Origin: Salegentibacter salegens
GTDB taxonomy: Bacteria > Bacteroidota > Bacteroidia > Flavobacteriales > Flavobacteriaceae
Length of the DNA: 64,000 bases
Direction: 5' to 3'
Assembly (NCBI RefSeq): GCF_900142975.1
Contig: NZ_LT670848.1
Span: 2,170,001 to 2,234,000, forward strand
The notes below the pieces were generated by a model. That model was not told where the DNA came from, did no database searches, and worked only from the letters and a program-made list of their open reading frames with translations. Shown one piece after another: positions 9,492 to 19,739 of this stretch (position 1 is its first letter; each line of letters opens with the position of its first letter). The position numbers were made by a program, and so were the translations under genes.

Positions 9492-10730
9492 TTACTCTAA
9501 GCGAGCTTTAAGCTCTGCAGCTTTCTCTTCTTCCCCTAATTGGGTGTAGATATTTATTGTAGTTCTTATCGCGTTAACATTCTCGGGATCATTTTCAATC
9601 ACCTTTTCAAGATAAGGAACAGCTTCTTCATAAATCTCTTTACGCTCTTCTTCAAGCTCCTCATAACGTTTGTTATCTTCTTTACTCATTCCAAGCTCAT
9701 TCATCTGGTCAATTAGGTCACGTTCCTTTGCCAGGATGGCTACCACAATATTCATTCTTGCATTGGTCATCTCAGGATCAATTTCAAGAGCTTTTTCATA
9801 ATACTCAATAGCCTGTTCATTATTACCTAAATCTGCAGCTGTTACGCCAAGATTATAATAAACGTTAGGATCATTAGGATTTTTCTTCACAATTTCCTGC
9901 ATCAGTTCATTGTACTTTTCCTTATCACCCATTCTGTAATAAACATCGGCTTCTGCCTGGATTAATGCAATATTGTCAGGATTTTCAGCTTTAGCATCCT
10001 GAATAGCATCTATTGCTTTTTCATCTTCACCTTCCTGGATATAGATTAAGGCAATATTTTTAGCAATCTCTCCTTTTTTAGTAGGAATTTTACGTTCTTG
10101 AGGATCTTCGTACTCGCCGGTTTTAATCATTAAATCCCGCTGCTCTTTCTGCATTACTTCTTGTTCACCACTTTCTACATTGGTGGCAAGATATTCTACA
10201 CCAGAACCGTCAAAACCTAATTCTTTTAGATCTTCATAGTATCCCAACGCGGTAGTATAATCCTGAGCGTTTAATGAGTTGGCAGCAGCATAGTATAAAT
10301 AAAGTGTATCCTGCTTATTTAACTGGTAGCTGTAATGCAATTTATCTGAAGCGCTCTCATAATTTTCGGAATTTTGATCGTTAATAGCACTTTGTACCAA
10401 AGCGTTTCTAACCTGTTCAAAACCCTGTACTGCTTCATCCTCATTCCCCATTTCCTGGGCTTTCTTAAAAGCTTCGGCAGCTACTTCCAGGTCTTCCAGA
10501 GAAGCATTTTCTCCATTTCCTAAATATGCCTGACCTTTATAAAGGTAGAATCGCTCTGTCCATTTCTCATTTGCTTCAGAAAGCATAGATTCGGCAGTTT
10601 GTAATTCAGTTTTGGCTTCTGCATAGTTGCCATCTTCTACGGCATCGCCTGCATCTCTAATTTCACCTTTTTGTGCAACGGCAGCCACCGATAATAATGA
10701 CAACGCAACAGTAAAAATATTAGTTTTCAT
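9492..10730 (-). CDS. Tetratricopeptide-repeat protein, exported
   Basis: A 412-residue protein with an N-terminal signal peptide (MKTNIFTVALSLLSVAAVAQ) and at least six TPR-like helix pairs. The clearest are NPNDPNVYYNLGVTAADLGN (about 285-305) and the following block to 325. TPR arrays bind other proteins, so a periplasmic scaffold role is likely; no enzyme motif is visible. It starts 21 bp after gyrA and shares its strand and terminator, so the two are probably cotranscribed. This gyrA-TPR arrangement is common in Flavobacteriia as I recall it. The protein is acidic, with many Glu residues. No specific function can be given. Confidence 0.8.
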   Translation of the reverse strand: MKTNIFTVALSLLSVAAVAQKGEIRDAGDAVEDGNYAEAKTELQTAESMLSEANEKWTERFYLYKGQAYLGNGENASLEDLEVAAEAFKKAQEMGNEDEAVQGFEQVRNALVQSAINDQNSENYESASDKLHYSYQLNKQDTLYLYYAAANSLNAQDYTTALGYYEDLKELGFDGSGVEYLATNVESGEQEVMQKEQRDLMIKTGEYEDPQERKIPTKKGEIAKNIALIYIQEGEDEKAIDAIQDAKAENPDNIALIQAEADVYYRMGDKEKYNELMQEIVKKNPNDPNVYYNLGVTAADLGNNEQAIEYYEKALEIDPEMTNARMNIVVAILAKERDLIDQMNELGMSKEDNKRYEELEEERKEIYEEAVPYLEKVIENDPENVNAIRTTINIYTQLGEEEKAAELKARLE

Positions 10731-10751
10731 CTTGTTTTGGTTTTATTATAG

Positions 10752-13283
10752 TTATTCTTCACTATCGTCTGCAATAGTTGTGCCATTCGGGTTTTCTTCA
10801 GCGTCTTCGGCCTTCTCAGGGTCTTCCATCAATTCAACATCGTCTTCATCGTGCAATACTTTTGCAACAGCGGCAATGGCATCATTCCCTTTAAGATTGA
10901 TTAATCTAACTCCCTGAGTTGCACGTCCCATCACTCGAAGATTTGCAACTTCCATTCTAATTACAATTCCAGATTTATTGATGATCATTATATCTTCATC
11001 ATCTGAAACATTTTTAATAGTAACAAGACTACCGGTTTTTTCGGTTATGGAAATTGTTTTAACTCCTTTTCCTCCCCTATTTGTTATTCTATAGTCTTCA
11101 AGACTGGATCTTTTACCGTATCCATTTTCAGAAACAACAAGAATATCAGAATTGAAATCTTCTACTGAAATCATCCCTACAACTTCATCTTTATCATCGG
11201 CTAGGGTAATTCCTCTAACACCAGAAGCGTTTCTACCCATAGGTCGGGTTTTGCCCTCTTCAAACCTAATTGCCTTACCACTTCTTACCGCAAGCATTAC
11301 CTGGCTATCGCCATTGGTTAACTTTGCTTCCAGTAGTTCGTCGTCTTCTCTAATGGTAATTGCATTTATCCCGTTAGTTCTGGGTCTGGAATACTGCTCT
11401 AGTGAAGTTTTCTTCACCTGACCTTTTTTAGTGGCCATAATTACGTAATGCTTATTTACATACTCTTCATCCTTAAGATCCTGAGTACAGATAAAAGCTT
11501 TTACGCGATCGTCAGGATCAATATTAATAAGGTTTTGAATAGCTCTTCCTTTTGAAGCTTTACTGCCTTCCGGAATTTCGTAAACCCGCATCCAGAAACA
11601 TTTTCCTTTTTGGGTAAAGAACAACATATACTGGTGATTGGTTCCTGAGAAAAGATATTCAAGGAAATCTTCATTTCTTGTATTAGAACCTTTTTGGCCA
11701 ACTCCTCCCCTATTTTGAGTTTTGTATTCGGTTAAGGAAGTCCTTTTAATATATCCGGCGTGAGAAATTGTAATTACCACACGTTCATCGGGGATCATAT
11801 CTTCAATACTCAAATCACCTCCGGCATATTCTATAGTAGAACGTCTCTCGTCTCCGTATTTCTCTTTTATTTCTAGAAGCTCGTCCTTAATAACCTGCAT
11901 ACGGCGTTCTTTTCGCGCCAAAATGTCTTTAAGGTCTTCTATGGTATTCATTATTTCTTCATACTCTGCACGCAGTTTGTCCTGCTCTAATCCAGTAAGC
12001 TGGCGTAAACGCATTTCTACAATGGCCTTGGCCTGTAGCTCGCTTAACTCAAAGCGTTCAATTAATTTATTCCTGGCTTCTTCAGCATTGCTGGAAGAAC
12101 GAATTAAGGCAATAACCTCATCTATATTATCTGAGGCGATAATTAAACCTTCCAGGATATGAGCCCTATCTTCAGCTTTTCGAAGTTCGTATTCTGTTCT
12201 TCTTACCACAACTTCGTGCCTGTGCTCTACAAAATGATAAATAATATCTTTTAGGTTAAGCATCTCTGGTCTTCCTTTTACTAGCGCAATATTATTGACA
12301 CTAAAGGAAGTTTGTAAAGCAGTGTGTTTATATAAGGTATTTAATACTATGTTTGGAATGGCGTCACGTTTTAATTGGTAAACGACACGCATTCCGTTTC
12401 TATCAGATTCATCCCTAATGAGACTAATCCCTTCAATTTTCTTCTCGTTAACAAGATCGGCAGTTTTCTTGATCATATCTGCCTTATTCACCTGGTAAGG
12501 AATTTCGGTAACGACAAGAAACTCTTTTCCGTTAATCTCTTCTAACGAAGATTTGGCGCGCATAACAATACGGCCTCTTCCGGTTTTAAAAGCTTCACGA
12601 ACCCCATCGTACCCATAAATAGTTCCACCGGTAGGAAAATCGGGAGCTTTAATGTGCTCCATCAATTCTTCTATCTCAATATCGTTATTTTCAATATAGG
12701 CAATGGTTCCGTCTATTACCTCAGATATATTGTGAGGTGCCATATTGGTAGCCATACCTACGGCAATACCGCTGGCACCATTCACCAAAAGGTTTGGGAT
12801 ACGAGTTGGCATTACTACCGGCTCGTTTAAAGAATCATCAAAGTTTAGCTGGGTATCTACCGTTTCCTTATCGATATCAGCGAGCATATCCTCACTAATT
12901 TTTCGCATCCTGGCTTCGGTATAACGCATAGCCGCAGGACTATCTCCATCTACAGATCCAAAGTTACCCTGCCCGTCTACAAGCATATAACGCATACTCC
13001 AGTGTTGGGCCATCCTAACCATGGTATCGTAAACCGAAGAATCTCCGTGAGGGTGATACTTACCAAGTACTTCCCCTACGATCCTGGCCGATTTTTTATA
13101 AGACCGGTTAGAGAGTACTCCAAGTTCATACATCCCAAATAATACCCGGCGATGCACCGGTTTTAAGCCATCACGAACATCTGGTAAAGCACGTGACACA
13201 ATGACCGACATTGAATAATCAATGTAAGCCGATTTCATTTCATCTTCAATATTTATAGGAATAAGCTTTTCTCCTTCAGCCAT
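10752..13283 (-). CDS. gyrA: DNA gyrase subunit A
   Basis: The 843-residue breakage-reunion subunit of the type II topoisomerase that introduces negative supercoils. The catalytic tyrosine is Y121 in [10 protein letters not shown]. The quinolone-resistance region reads [10 protein letters not shown] at 77-86, so the positions equivalent to E. coli S83 and D87 are Ser82 and Asp86; no classical quinolone-resistance change is seen there. The C-terminal beta-pinwheel contains the GyrA box [11 protein letters not shown] near residue 530, which favours gyrase over topoisomerase IV. An acidic tail ends the chain. A TPR gene follows in the same transcript. An IS4-family element now sits about 96 bp upstream of the start codon. 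Confidence 0.97.
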   Translation of the reverse strand: MAEGEKLIPINIEDEMKSAYIDYSMSVIVSRALPDVRDGLKPVHRRVLFGMYELGVLSNRSYKKSARIVGEVLGKYHPHGDSSVYDTMVRMAQHWSMRYMLVDGQGNFGSVDGDSPAAMRYTEARMRKISEDMLADIDKETVDTQLNFDDSLNEPVVMPTRIPNLLVNGASGIAVGMATNMAPHNISEVIDGTIAYIENNDIEIEELMEHIKAPDFPTGGTIYGYDGVREAFKTGRGRIVMRAKSSLEEINGKEFLVVTEIPYQVNKADMIKKTADLVNEKKIEGISLIRDESDRNGMRVVYQLKRDAIPNIVLNTLYKHTALQTSFSVNNIALVKGRPEMLNLKDIIYHFVEHRHEVVVRRTEYELRKAEDRAHILEGLIIASDNIDEVIALIRSSSNAEEARNKLIERFELSELQAKAIVEMRLRQLTGLEQDKLRAEYEEIMNTIEDLKDILARKERRMQVIKDELLEIKEKYGDERRSTIEYAGGDLSIEDMIPDERVVITISHAGYIKRTSLTEYKTQNRGGVGQKGSNTRNEDFLEYLFSGTNHQYMLFFTQKGKCFWMRVYEIPEGSKASKGRAIQNLINIDPDDRVKAFICTQDLKDEEYVNKHYVIMATKKGQVKKTSLEQYSRPRTNGINAITIREDDELLEAKLTNGDSQVMLAVRSGKAIRFEEGKTRPMGRNASGVRGITLADDKDEVVGMISVEDFNSDILVVSENGYGKRSSLEDYRITNRGGKGVKTISITEKTGSLVTIKNVSDDEDIMIINKSGIVIRMEVANLRVMGRATQGVRLINLKGNDAIAAVAKVLHDEDDVELMEDPEKAEDAEENPNGTTIADDSEE

Positions 13284-13369
13284 ATTGTAAAGTTTATTTT
13301 AGTTCTCTAATCTAACGTGCCAATTTACGTATTTTATAGATGTTCAAGCCTTGTTTGGCGTATTGTTTA

Positions 13370-13378
13370 CCCAAATTT
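13370..13378. repeat. Target site duplication, left copy
   Basis: The 9-mer CCCAAATTT directly abuts the left inverted repeat of the IS4-family element and is repeated exactly at 14767-14775 on the other side. This fixes the insertion point and the 9-bp staggered cut. Confidence 0.85.
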
Positions 13379-14766
13379 CACACTCATCCGAAAGTTTTTG
13401 ACTTTAAACCTAAAACCTTCGGCCACCCCTATTTTCAGGCTTCAATTAGGGCTAATGGGAGAAAATAAGTCTGGATCTACCCTATAGTGGAGTTTGGTCT
13501 GACCCCTTATTCTTTTCGCCCCTTCTCCTACGGTATTGCAGGCATAATCGAGGGTAAGATAAAAACATAGACAGATCCTGATCTTTTCCACGAAATTGGA
13601 AAATGCATGTTCTTTTTTGGCTATTGTCCTCACAATTATCTGGAGCAGCAAATAGGTTATGAGCGCGATGTATATTTGTGATTTTACGGCGTTCTCACTG
13701 GTTCCAAGGAAGGTCTTTATTTGGAGGTTCTGTTTTATCGCCTTAAAAAAAAGTTCAATATCCCATCGTTTTTTATAAAGGTCCGCGATGGTCCTGGCGC
13801 TCCAATCCAAGTTGTTGGTGATTATTTCTATCACTTTGTTCTCGTCCTGCTTATAAACGTGCACCAACCGGAGAGGGTGTTCCGCAATGCCTGTTTCCAC
13901 GGCCTTCTTGCTTGGTAAAACGATGATCTCGTCTTTTAGGATATCCTGATCGCTACCTTCGGGGAGCTCCAGTTCTTCCAAGGTTTGATAGACCGTATTG
14001 ATCTTGATGCGAGTGACAAAAACATTTTCTGCCGCGATCCTCTGGCGCATCAACAGAAAATCGAAGTACGCCCTGTCCTCCACGATGACCGTTCCCTTTC
14101 GGAAAACGGATTGGGCCAGTCCTTTGCTGTCATGGAGCTTTGCCTCTGTTATATTGACCATATCGGGGATCATCATGGCATCGTCCCAGCAGGTATGTAT
14201 TTTTATACCTCCTTTAGCTGTCCGAAACTTTGCCCAATCGAACATGGACAGACATAGACTGATCGTGGTGCTGTCGATCAATTTTATGTCACGGTCTTTG
14301 ATTTCCTTGATTATATGAGACTGTCCGTGCTTCGACAATAGTCGGCCATAGTGCCCTAACAACCGGTAATATAAGCTCTCGAAGACTTTATAACTCCTCT
14401 TTTTGTTGCCATCGCTCATGGTAGAACGCGCTGGGCTCTGCTCAAGACCCAAATCCGAAATAAATGTTTCGCTGACCCCGATACCAGTGGAAATGTCACT
14501 AAGAGTGTAGCATTTATTCAGCTGTCCGAAAGTTTGGGCAACGAATTGATCGTAGGTCTTATATCTGCTGCACCCCTTGTCGCCATTGTGCTCATCGGCA
14601 CAACGCGTGAGCATCCAGCGAGGACATAGGTCAATTATTTGTCGAAGAAGAGGTTTGTTTGTATTTTTAGTGCGCCTGAAGAGTCCCATAAAAATTATTT
14701 TTTTTGTCCAAAACAAAAATAAGGGATTCTCAGGCTATTTTATTTTTCAACTTTCGGATGGTTGTG
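13379..14766 (-). mobile_element. Complete IS4-family insertion sequence (1388 bp)
   Basis: The element is bounded by imperfect 18-bp terminal inverted repeats: 13379-13396 (CACACTCATCCGAAAGTT) and the complement of 14749-14766 (CACAACCATCCGAAAGTT), with 16 of 18 identical. A 9-bp direct duplication, CCCAAATTT, lies just outside both ends. It carries one transposase gene on the minus strand. The intact ends, exact duplication and open transposase frame point to a recent insertion. Removing it together with one duplication restores an intergenic region between the divergent gyrA and clpC genes. Confidence 0.9.
13442..14716 (-). CDS. IS4-family DDE transposase
   Basis: A 424-residue transposase of the DDE_Tnp_1 type. 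The YREK signature of IS4 elements (Y-x2-R-x3-E-x6-K) is present in YKKRWDIELFFKAIK about 90 residues from the C-terminus, giving the catalytic Glu; catalytic Asp candidates are in KLIDSTTISL and VEDRAYFDF. An upstream Met gives 424 residues; an internal Met at residue 11 (MGLFRRTKNTN) is an equally plausible start, since typical relatives begin with such a basic segment. The frame is intact, so the element may be active. Codon use and higher local GC differ from the surrounding chromosome. Confidence 0.92.
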   Translation of the reverse strand: MFWTKKIIFMGLFRRTKNTNKPLLRQIIDLCPRWMLTRCADEHNGDKGCSRYKTYDQFVAQTFGQLNKCYTLSDISTGIGVSETFISDLGLEQSPARSTMSDGNKKRSYKVFESLYYRLLGHYGRLLSKHGQSHIIKEIKDRDIKLIDSTTISLCLSMFDWAKFRTAKGGIKIHTCWDDAMMIPDMVNITEAKLHDSKGLAQSVFRKGTVIVEDRAYFDFLLMRQRIAAENVFVTRIKINTVYQTLEELELPEGSDQDILKDEIIVLPSKKAVETGIAEHPLRLVHVYKQDENKVIEIITNNLDWSARTIADLYKKRWDIELFFKAIKQNLQIKTFLGTSENAVKSQIYIALITYLLLQIIVRTIAKKEHAFSNFVEKIRICLCFYLTLDYACNTVGEGAKRIRGQTKLHYRVDPDLFSPISPN

Positions 14767-14775
14767 CCCAAATTT
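14767..14775. repeat. Target site duplication, right copy
   Basis: CCCAAATTT is identical to 13370-13378 and directly adjoins the right inverted repeat of the IS4-family element. Confidence 0.85.
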
Positions 14776-14928
14776 TATTAACAAATATTTAGTGGGTTAT
14801 CGTTAATAAGTTCCTTATTTTACCCTTTGAATATTGAAAGTAATTTTGTCAATTAGCTAATATCATAGGATTAGGTATAATTTTTGAAAGTTTTGTACTG
14901 AATAAATAAGAGAGAAAGGAAGATAAAG

Positions 14929-17490
14929 ATGGATGATAATTTTTCACCAAGAGTAAAAGATGTAATTGCATATAGCAAAGAAGAAGCATTGCGTTTAGGT
15001 CACGATTTTATTGGAACTGAACACCTTATGCTTGGTTTGCTGCGAGATGGAGATGGTAAAGCCATAGATATTTTAAATGCATTAGATATAGATTTAAGTC
15101 ATTTAAGACGTAAAGTAGAAATACTTAGCCCGGCCAATCCCGAATCTACTGCGGTTTCTAACGAAAAAAGAAACTTGCACCTTACCCGCCAGGCAGAGCG
15201 GGCCTTAAAAACAACTTTTTTAGAAGCCAAGCTTTTTCAAAGTTCTAATATAAATACTGCGCACCTATTGCTATGTATTTTACGAAATGAAAACGATCCC
15301 ACTACGAAACTACTTAATAAACTTAAGATAGATTATGATGGGGTTAAAGACCAGTTTAAATATATGATTGCCAGCGACGAAACTGATTTTCAGGATAGTC
15401 CTACGGCCGAATCATTTTCTGACGACGATAGCAGTACCGATGACGCTACTAAAGATAATCCGTTTAGCGGAGGTGGTAGCGGCCCGGGAAAAACTTCCAA
15501 AAAGTCTAAAACCCCTGTTTTAGATAACTTCGGAAGGGATCTAACCGCGATGGCTGAGAATGATAAACTGGATCCCGTTGTTGGACGTGAGAAAGAGATT
15601 GAAAGAGTTTCGCAAATTCTGAGTAGAAGAAAGAAAAACAACCCATTGCTAATCGGTGAACCCGGAGTTGGTAAATCGGCTATTGCTGAAGGTTTAGCAC
15701 TTAGAATTATACAGCGTAAAGTTTCAAGAATACTGTTTGATAAACGCGTGGTTACTTTGGATCTTGCGAGTTTAGTAGCAGGAACAAAATACCGCGGCCA
15801 GTTTGAAGAACGTATGAAGGCTGTAATGAATGAGCTTGAAAAGAATGATGATATTATTCTTTTTATAGATGAAATTCATACCATTGTAGGTGCCGGTGGC
15901 GCCACAGGAAGTCTGGATGCCAGTAATATGTTCAAACCAGCCTTAGCCAGAGGTGAAATTCAATGTATTGGTGCTACTACTTTAGATGAATACAGGCAGT
16001 ATATTGAAAAAGATGGTGCTTTAGAAAGAAGGTTCCAAAAGGTGATTGTTGAACCTACTACGGTAGAGGAAACTATTGAGATTTTGAATAATATTAAAGA
16101 TAAATACGAAGATCACCATAATGTTTCTTACACCGATGATGCGATTGAAGCCTGTGTGAATTTAACCAACAGGTATTTAACCGATCGTTTTCTTCCAGAT
16201 AAAGCAATTGATGCGTTGGATGAAGCAGGTGCCCGTGTACATATCACCAACATAGACGTACCAAAACAAATTTTAGATTTGGAGCGTAGATTGGAAGAAG
16301 TACGCGAAAAGAAAAATTCCGTAGTTAAAAAACAGAAATACGAAGAAGCTGCAAAACTTAGGGATGACGAGAAAAACCTTGAAAAAGAATTGCAAATAGC
16401 CCAGGAAAAATGGGAAGAGGAATCTAAGAAACATAAAGAAACGGTTGATGAAGATAGTGTTGCCGATGTTGTTTCTATGATGACCGGGGTACCCGTAAAT
16501 AGAATTGCACAAACTGAAAGCAATAAACTGGTTGAACTTCCTAATAAAATAAAAGGGAAAGTAATTGGCCAGGACGATGCAGTAGGCAAAGTAGTAAAAG
16601 CCATTCAAAGAAACCGTGCCGGACTTAAAGATCCCAACAAACCCATTGGGTCATTTATATTTCTAGGTCAAACCGGTGTTGGAAAAACACAGCTGGCTAA
16701 AGTACTTGCCCGTGAGTTATTTGATAATGACGATTCACTTATTCGAATAGATATGAGTGAATATATGGAGAAGTTTGCCATCTCAAGATTGGTTGGAGCG
16801 CCTCCGGGATATGTTGGTTACGAAGAAGGTGGCCAGCTTACCGAAAAAGTGCGTAGAAAACCTTACGCGGTTATTCTCCTCGATGAGGTAGAAAAAGCGC
16901 ATCCAGATGTTTTCAATATGCTGCTTCAGGTACTGGATGATGGGTATTTAACCGATAGCTTAGGAAGAAAGATAGATTTTAGAAATACGATTATCATCAT
17001 GACCTCCAATATAGGAGCAAGAAAACTTAAAGATTTCGGACAGGGAGTTGGATTTGGTACCGCTTCACAGCGTTCTCAAGTAGATGAAAATGCAAGAAGT
17101 GTAATTGAAAACGCGCTTAAAAAAGCATTTGCCCCTGAGTTCTTGAACAGGATTGATGATGTAGTAATCTTTAACAGTCTTGAACGTGAAGACATTCATA
17201 AGATTATTGATATTGAATTAGTGAAATTATTTAGTAGAATTGGAAGTCTTGGTTACAACTTGACCTTAAGTGATAAAGCCAAGGATTTTATTGCTGAAAA
17301 AGGATTTGATAAACAATATGGTGCAAGGCCACTAAATAGAGCAATTCAGAAATATATTGAAGATGCGTTGGCTGAAGAAATTATCACTTCAAAACTAGCT
17401 GAAGGTGATAAGATTTTTATGGATCTCGATGAAGAAAAAAATGAATTAACGATAAAAATCGATAAAGCGGTTAAAGAAACCGAATCTTAG
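14929..17490 (+). CDS. clpC: ClpC, ATP-dependent protease ATP-binding subunit
   Basis: The 853-residue Hsp100 unfoldase has the order typical of ClpC: an N-terminal double Clp-N repeat (1-147), a Ser/Asp/Gly-rich linker (150-195), AAA domain 1 (Walker A GEPGVGKS at 243-250, Walker B ILFIDEIHT), a coiled-coil middle region with a UVR-like stretch (KQKYEEAAKLRDDEKNLE near 465), and AAA domain 2 (Walker A GQTGVGKT near 580). The ClpP-binding loop of the second domain lies around IGARKLKDFGQGVGFG. It unfolds substrates for ClpP in the cytoplasm and is linked to protein quality control. It diverges from gyrA; the IS4-family insertion separates the two promoters, and its right end lies 162 bp before this start. 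Confidence 0.95.
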   Translation: MDDNFSPRVKDVIAYSKEEALRLGHDFIGTEHLMLGLLRDGDGKAIDILNALDIDLSHLRRKVEILSPANPESTAVSNEKRNLHLTRQAERALKTTFLEAKLFQSSNINTAHLLLCILRNENDPTTKLLNKLKIDYDGVKDQFKYMIASDETDFQDSPTAESFSDDDSSTDDATKDNPFSGGGSGPGKTSKKSKTPVLDNFGRDLTAMAENDKLDPVVGREKEIERVSQILSRRKKNNPLLIGEPGVGKSAIAEGLALRIIQRKVSRILFDKRVVTLDLASLVAGTKYRGQFEERMKAVMNELEKNDDIILFIDEIHTIVGAGGATGSLDASNMFKPALARGEIQCIGATTLDEYRQYIEKDGALERRFQKVIVEPTTVEETIEILNNIKDKYEDHHNVSYTDDAIEACVNLTNRYLTDRFLPDKAIDALDEAGARVHITNIDVPKQILDLERRLEEVREKKNSVVKKQKYEEAAKLRDDEKNLEKELQIAQEKWEEESKKHKETVDEDSVADVVSMMTGVPVNRIAQTESNKLVELPNKIKGKVIGQDDAVGKVVKAIQRNRAGLKDPNKPIGSFIFLGQTGVGKTQLAKVLARELFDNDDSLIRIDMSEYMEKFAISRLVGAPPGYVGYEEGGQLTEKVRRKPYAVILLDEVEKAHPDVFNMLLQVLDDGYLTDSLGRKIDFRNTIIIMTSNIGARKLKDFGQGVGFGTASQRSQVDENARSVIENALKKAFAPEFLNRIDDVVIFNSLEREDIHKIIDIELVKLFSRIGSLGYNLTLSDKAKDFIAEKGFDKQYGARPLNRAIQKYIEDALAEEIITSKLAEGDKIFMDLDEEKNELTIKIDKAVKETES

Positions 17491-17515
17491 AGTTTTAAAG
17501 GATTATTAGTAATAT

Positions 17516-17554
17516 AAAAGGCTATTTGAAAGATTCATTTCAAATAGCCTTTTT
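17516..17554 (+). terminator. Terminator of clpC
   Basis: A 16-bp stem (AAAAGGCTATTTGAAA paired with its complement) around a GATTCA loop runs into a T tract, 25 bp after the clpC stop codon. Confidence 0.9.
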
Positions 17555-17577
17555 TTAATATATTCCCTGAAATATAT

Positions 17578-17585
17578 TAAGTTTG
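17578..17585 (+). promoter_or_regulatory. Possible -7 promoter box
   Basis: TAAGTTTG fits the Bacteroidota -7 consensus TAnnTTTG and lies 22 bp before the start codon of the next gene. No clear -33 TTG at the usual distance is visible, so this is only a half match. Confidence 0.4.
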
Positions 17586-17607
17586 CAAAGAATTAATCCC
17601 TACATTA

Positions 17608-17982
17608 ATGACTACTGATAAAATGGAATTGAAATTTGGGCGGGTGCGCATTTTTCAAAATATCCTAATTGCCGAATTGAATGAAGGCGTCCTGTTCACA
17701 TCAGAAGATAATCAAGAATTATTAGCTATTGGAAAAGAGGTGTTTAAGGATAGAGCCTATGGTTACATTTCTTTGCGTCAAAATTCTTATGCCGTAGATC
17801 CTATGGTTTATAGGGAATCTGCCCGGGCCCAAAATTTGAAAGCTATTGCAGTGGTAAGCGAAAATGAGCTTATTCGGTTAAATGCACATAAAGTAGAACG
17901 CCAGTTTTATAAAGCCCCAAATTCTTTTGAGGTTTTTGACAATTTAGACCAGGCAATAAATTGGATTAAATATAAAATTTAA
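17608..17982 (+). CDS. Conserved hypothetical protein, STAS/SpoIIAA-like fold suspected
   Basis: A 124-residue soluble protein with no signal peptide or membrane segment. The pattern of short beta-strands and helices, with LKAIAVVSENELIRLNAHKVERQF in two parts near residues 75-98, resembles small flavobacterial proteins of the STAS/SEC14-like group. This is impression rather than a motif match, and I do not know a function. A second possible start lies at residue 6 (MELKFG). It is preceded by a -7 type promoter box and overlaps the 3' end of the convergent hutH gene by four bases. Confidence 0.6.
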   Translation: MTTDKMELKFGRVRIFQNILIAELNEGVLFTSEDNQELLAIGKEVFKDRAYGYISLRQNSYAVDPMVYRESARAQNLKAIAVVSENELIRLNAHKVERQFYKAPNSFEVFDNLDQAINWIKYKI

Positions 17983-19487
17983 TCAAAAATATTTTCTTTA
18001 AAACTAAAGTTTGCCAAATAAGATTTTGCCGCTTTTATGTGTGGCGCCATTGTCTCATCGTTATGTAAGATAGGTACTACCTCTCTAAATTCGGTTAAAA
18101 CATCATTTAACATTGCCGAAGTTTTTGCCGGCTCTCTAAAGTGCATGGCCTGCGATGCATTAAATAACTCGATAGCAAGAACACTATTTAAGTTTTCTAC
18201 TACTTTTAAAAGTTTTGTTGCGCCGTTAGCGCCCATGCTCACGTGATCTTCCTGCCCATTGGAAGAAACTATAGAATCTACTGAAGCGGGAACCGCAAGT
18301 TGTTTATTCTGGCTCACAATACTGGCTGCGGTGTACTGCGGAATCATAAAACCGCTATTTAAACCGGGATTTTCAACCAAAAATGCCGGCAACCCGCGAA
18401 GCCCGGAAACCAATTGATAAGTTCTTCTTTCTGAAATATTAGCAAGTTCTGCCAACGCAATTGCTAAATAATCTACTGCTAAAGCCAGAGGCTGTCCGTG
18501 AAAATTCCCCCCGGAAATGATCTTATCTTCTTCAATAAAAATATTGGGATTATCGGTTACCGAATTAATTTCAGTTTTAATTGTTTTTCTTACAAAACTC
18601 AAGGTGTCTTTACTCGCGCCGTGAACCTGGGGTATACATCTAAAACTATAAGGATCTTGTACATTTTCTTTCTCACTTTGGGCAATCTGGCTATCATCTA
18701 AAAATCTACGAATGCGTTCAGCAGTTTTTATCTGCCCGCGATGTGGCCTTGCCATATGCACCAGTTCATCAAAAGGAGATAAATTACAATCAAAAGCATC
18801 TATAGAAACCGAACCAATAAGATCGGCCAGGTAAGACAATTTATAAGATTTTAGTAGTGCGTAAACTGCGTGGGCACTCATAAATTGAGTACCATTAAGC
18901 AAAGCCAAACCTTCTTTAGATTGCAGTTTTAAAGCTTCCCAATTTTGGCGTTTTAGCAAGTCTGCACCGCTAATAATTTCTCCTTCAATACAAACTTCTC
19001 CTTCCCCAATTAAAGGAAGTGCCAGGTGAGCAAGCGGCGCAAGATCTCCGGAAGCTCCTAAAGAACCCTGTTCATAAACTATGGGCAAAATATCCTGGTT
19101 GTAAAAATCTATAAGCCTTAAAACGGTTTCCAGGGCAATGCCGGAATTCCCGTAGCTTAAAGATTGAATTTTCAACAGAAGCATCAATTTTACAATCTCT
19201 TTATTCACCTTATCGCCGGTTCCACAGGCGTGTGATTTCACCAGGTTTTCCTGAAGTTCGGTTAATTTACCCGGACTTATCTTTACATTACATAAAGCTC
19301 CAAAACCGGTATTTATTCCATAAACTGGAGTATTACTTTCGGTAATTTTTTTGTTTAAGTATTTTCTGGATTTCTGGATATTAGATTCAGCTTCTTCACT
19401 AAGCGCTAATTTTTTATCATTTACCAGTATATCTTCAATAGTTTCTAAATCTAAAATGGCTGAACTGATATAATGATGAGACTGCAT
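17979..19487 (-). CDS. hutH: Histidine ammonia-lyase
   Basis: The 502-residue lyase removes ammonia from histidine to give trans-urocanate, the first step of histidine catabolism. The Ala-Ser-Gly triad that forms the MIO prosthetic group is at residues 145-147 in GSLGASGDLAPLAH. Other family blocks are YGINTGFG near 56 and QDPYSFRC with SVTDNP further on. The length is standard for HutH. No hutU, hutI or hutG lies beside it, so the pathway must be encoded elsewhere or the enzyme serves another aromatic amino acid. The active-site histidine of HutH-type lyases (SHACGTG near 85) is present, supporting histidine as substrate. Confidence 0.9.
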   Translation of the reverse strand: MQSHHYISSAILDLETIEDILVNDKKLALSEEAESNIQKSRKYLNKKITESNTPVYGINTGFGALCNVKISPGKLTELQENLVKSHACGTGDKVNKEIVKLMLLLKIQSLSYGNSGIALETVLRLIDFYNQDILPIVYEQGSLGASGDLAPLAHLALPLIGEGEVCIEGEIISGADLLKRQNWEALKLQSKEGLALLNGTQFMSAHAVYALLKSYKLSYLADLIGSVSIDAFDCNLSPFDELVHMARPHRGQIKTAERIRRFLDDSQIAQSEKENVQDPYSFRCIPQVHGASKDTLSFVRKTIKTEINSVTDNPNIFIEEDKIISGGNFHGQPLALAVDYLAIALAELANISERRTYQLVSGLRGLPAFLVENPGLNSGFMIPQYTAASIVSQNKQLAVPASVDSIVSSNGQEDHVSMGANGATKLLKVVENLNSVLAIELFNASQAMHFREPAKTSAMLNDVLTEFREVVPILHNDETMAPHIKAAKSYLANFSFKENIFD

Positions 19488-19739
19488 AAATTACAATTTT
19501 AGATATTGAAGATATATTCTGAACTTATTGAAACTTCAGTAAATTCAGACTTGTGTTAGTAATTAAAAACGATATAATTAATTGCGAAAAAAGGTTAATA
19601 ATCAATATTTCAGCTATAAAATAAAATCATTTTAATTTTCTGCGCCAAAATTCTTATTTCTATTGATGCAATCCAAATTTAAAACCGAAATTTTAAGAAT
19701 TTCTCAAATTAAAGTTTTAAACAATTCTAAAAGAAGAAC

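Noticed and set aside
10627..12162. Open frames opposite gyrA
   Set aside because: Ser-rich frames antisense to acidic coding regions arise from codon bias and have no start context or homology.
14717..14928. clpC promoter of the TTG-N17-20-TAnnTTTG type
   Set aside because: I found TATAATTTTTG near the start but with one base too many and no properly spaced TTG, so it was not annotated.
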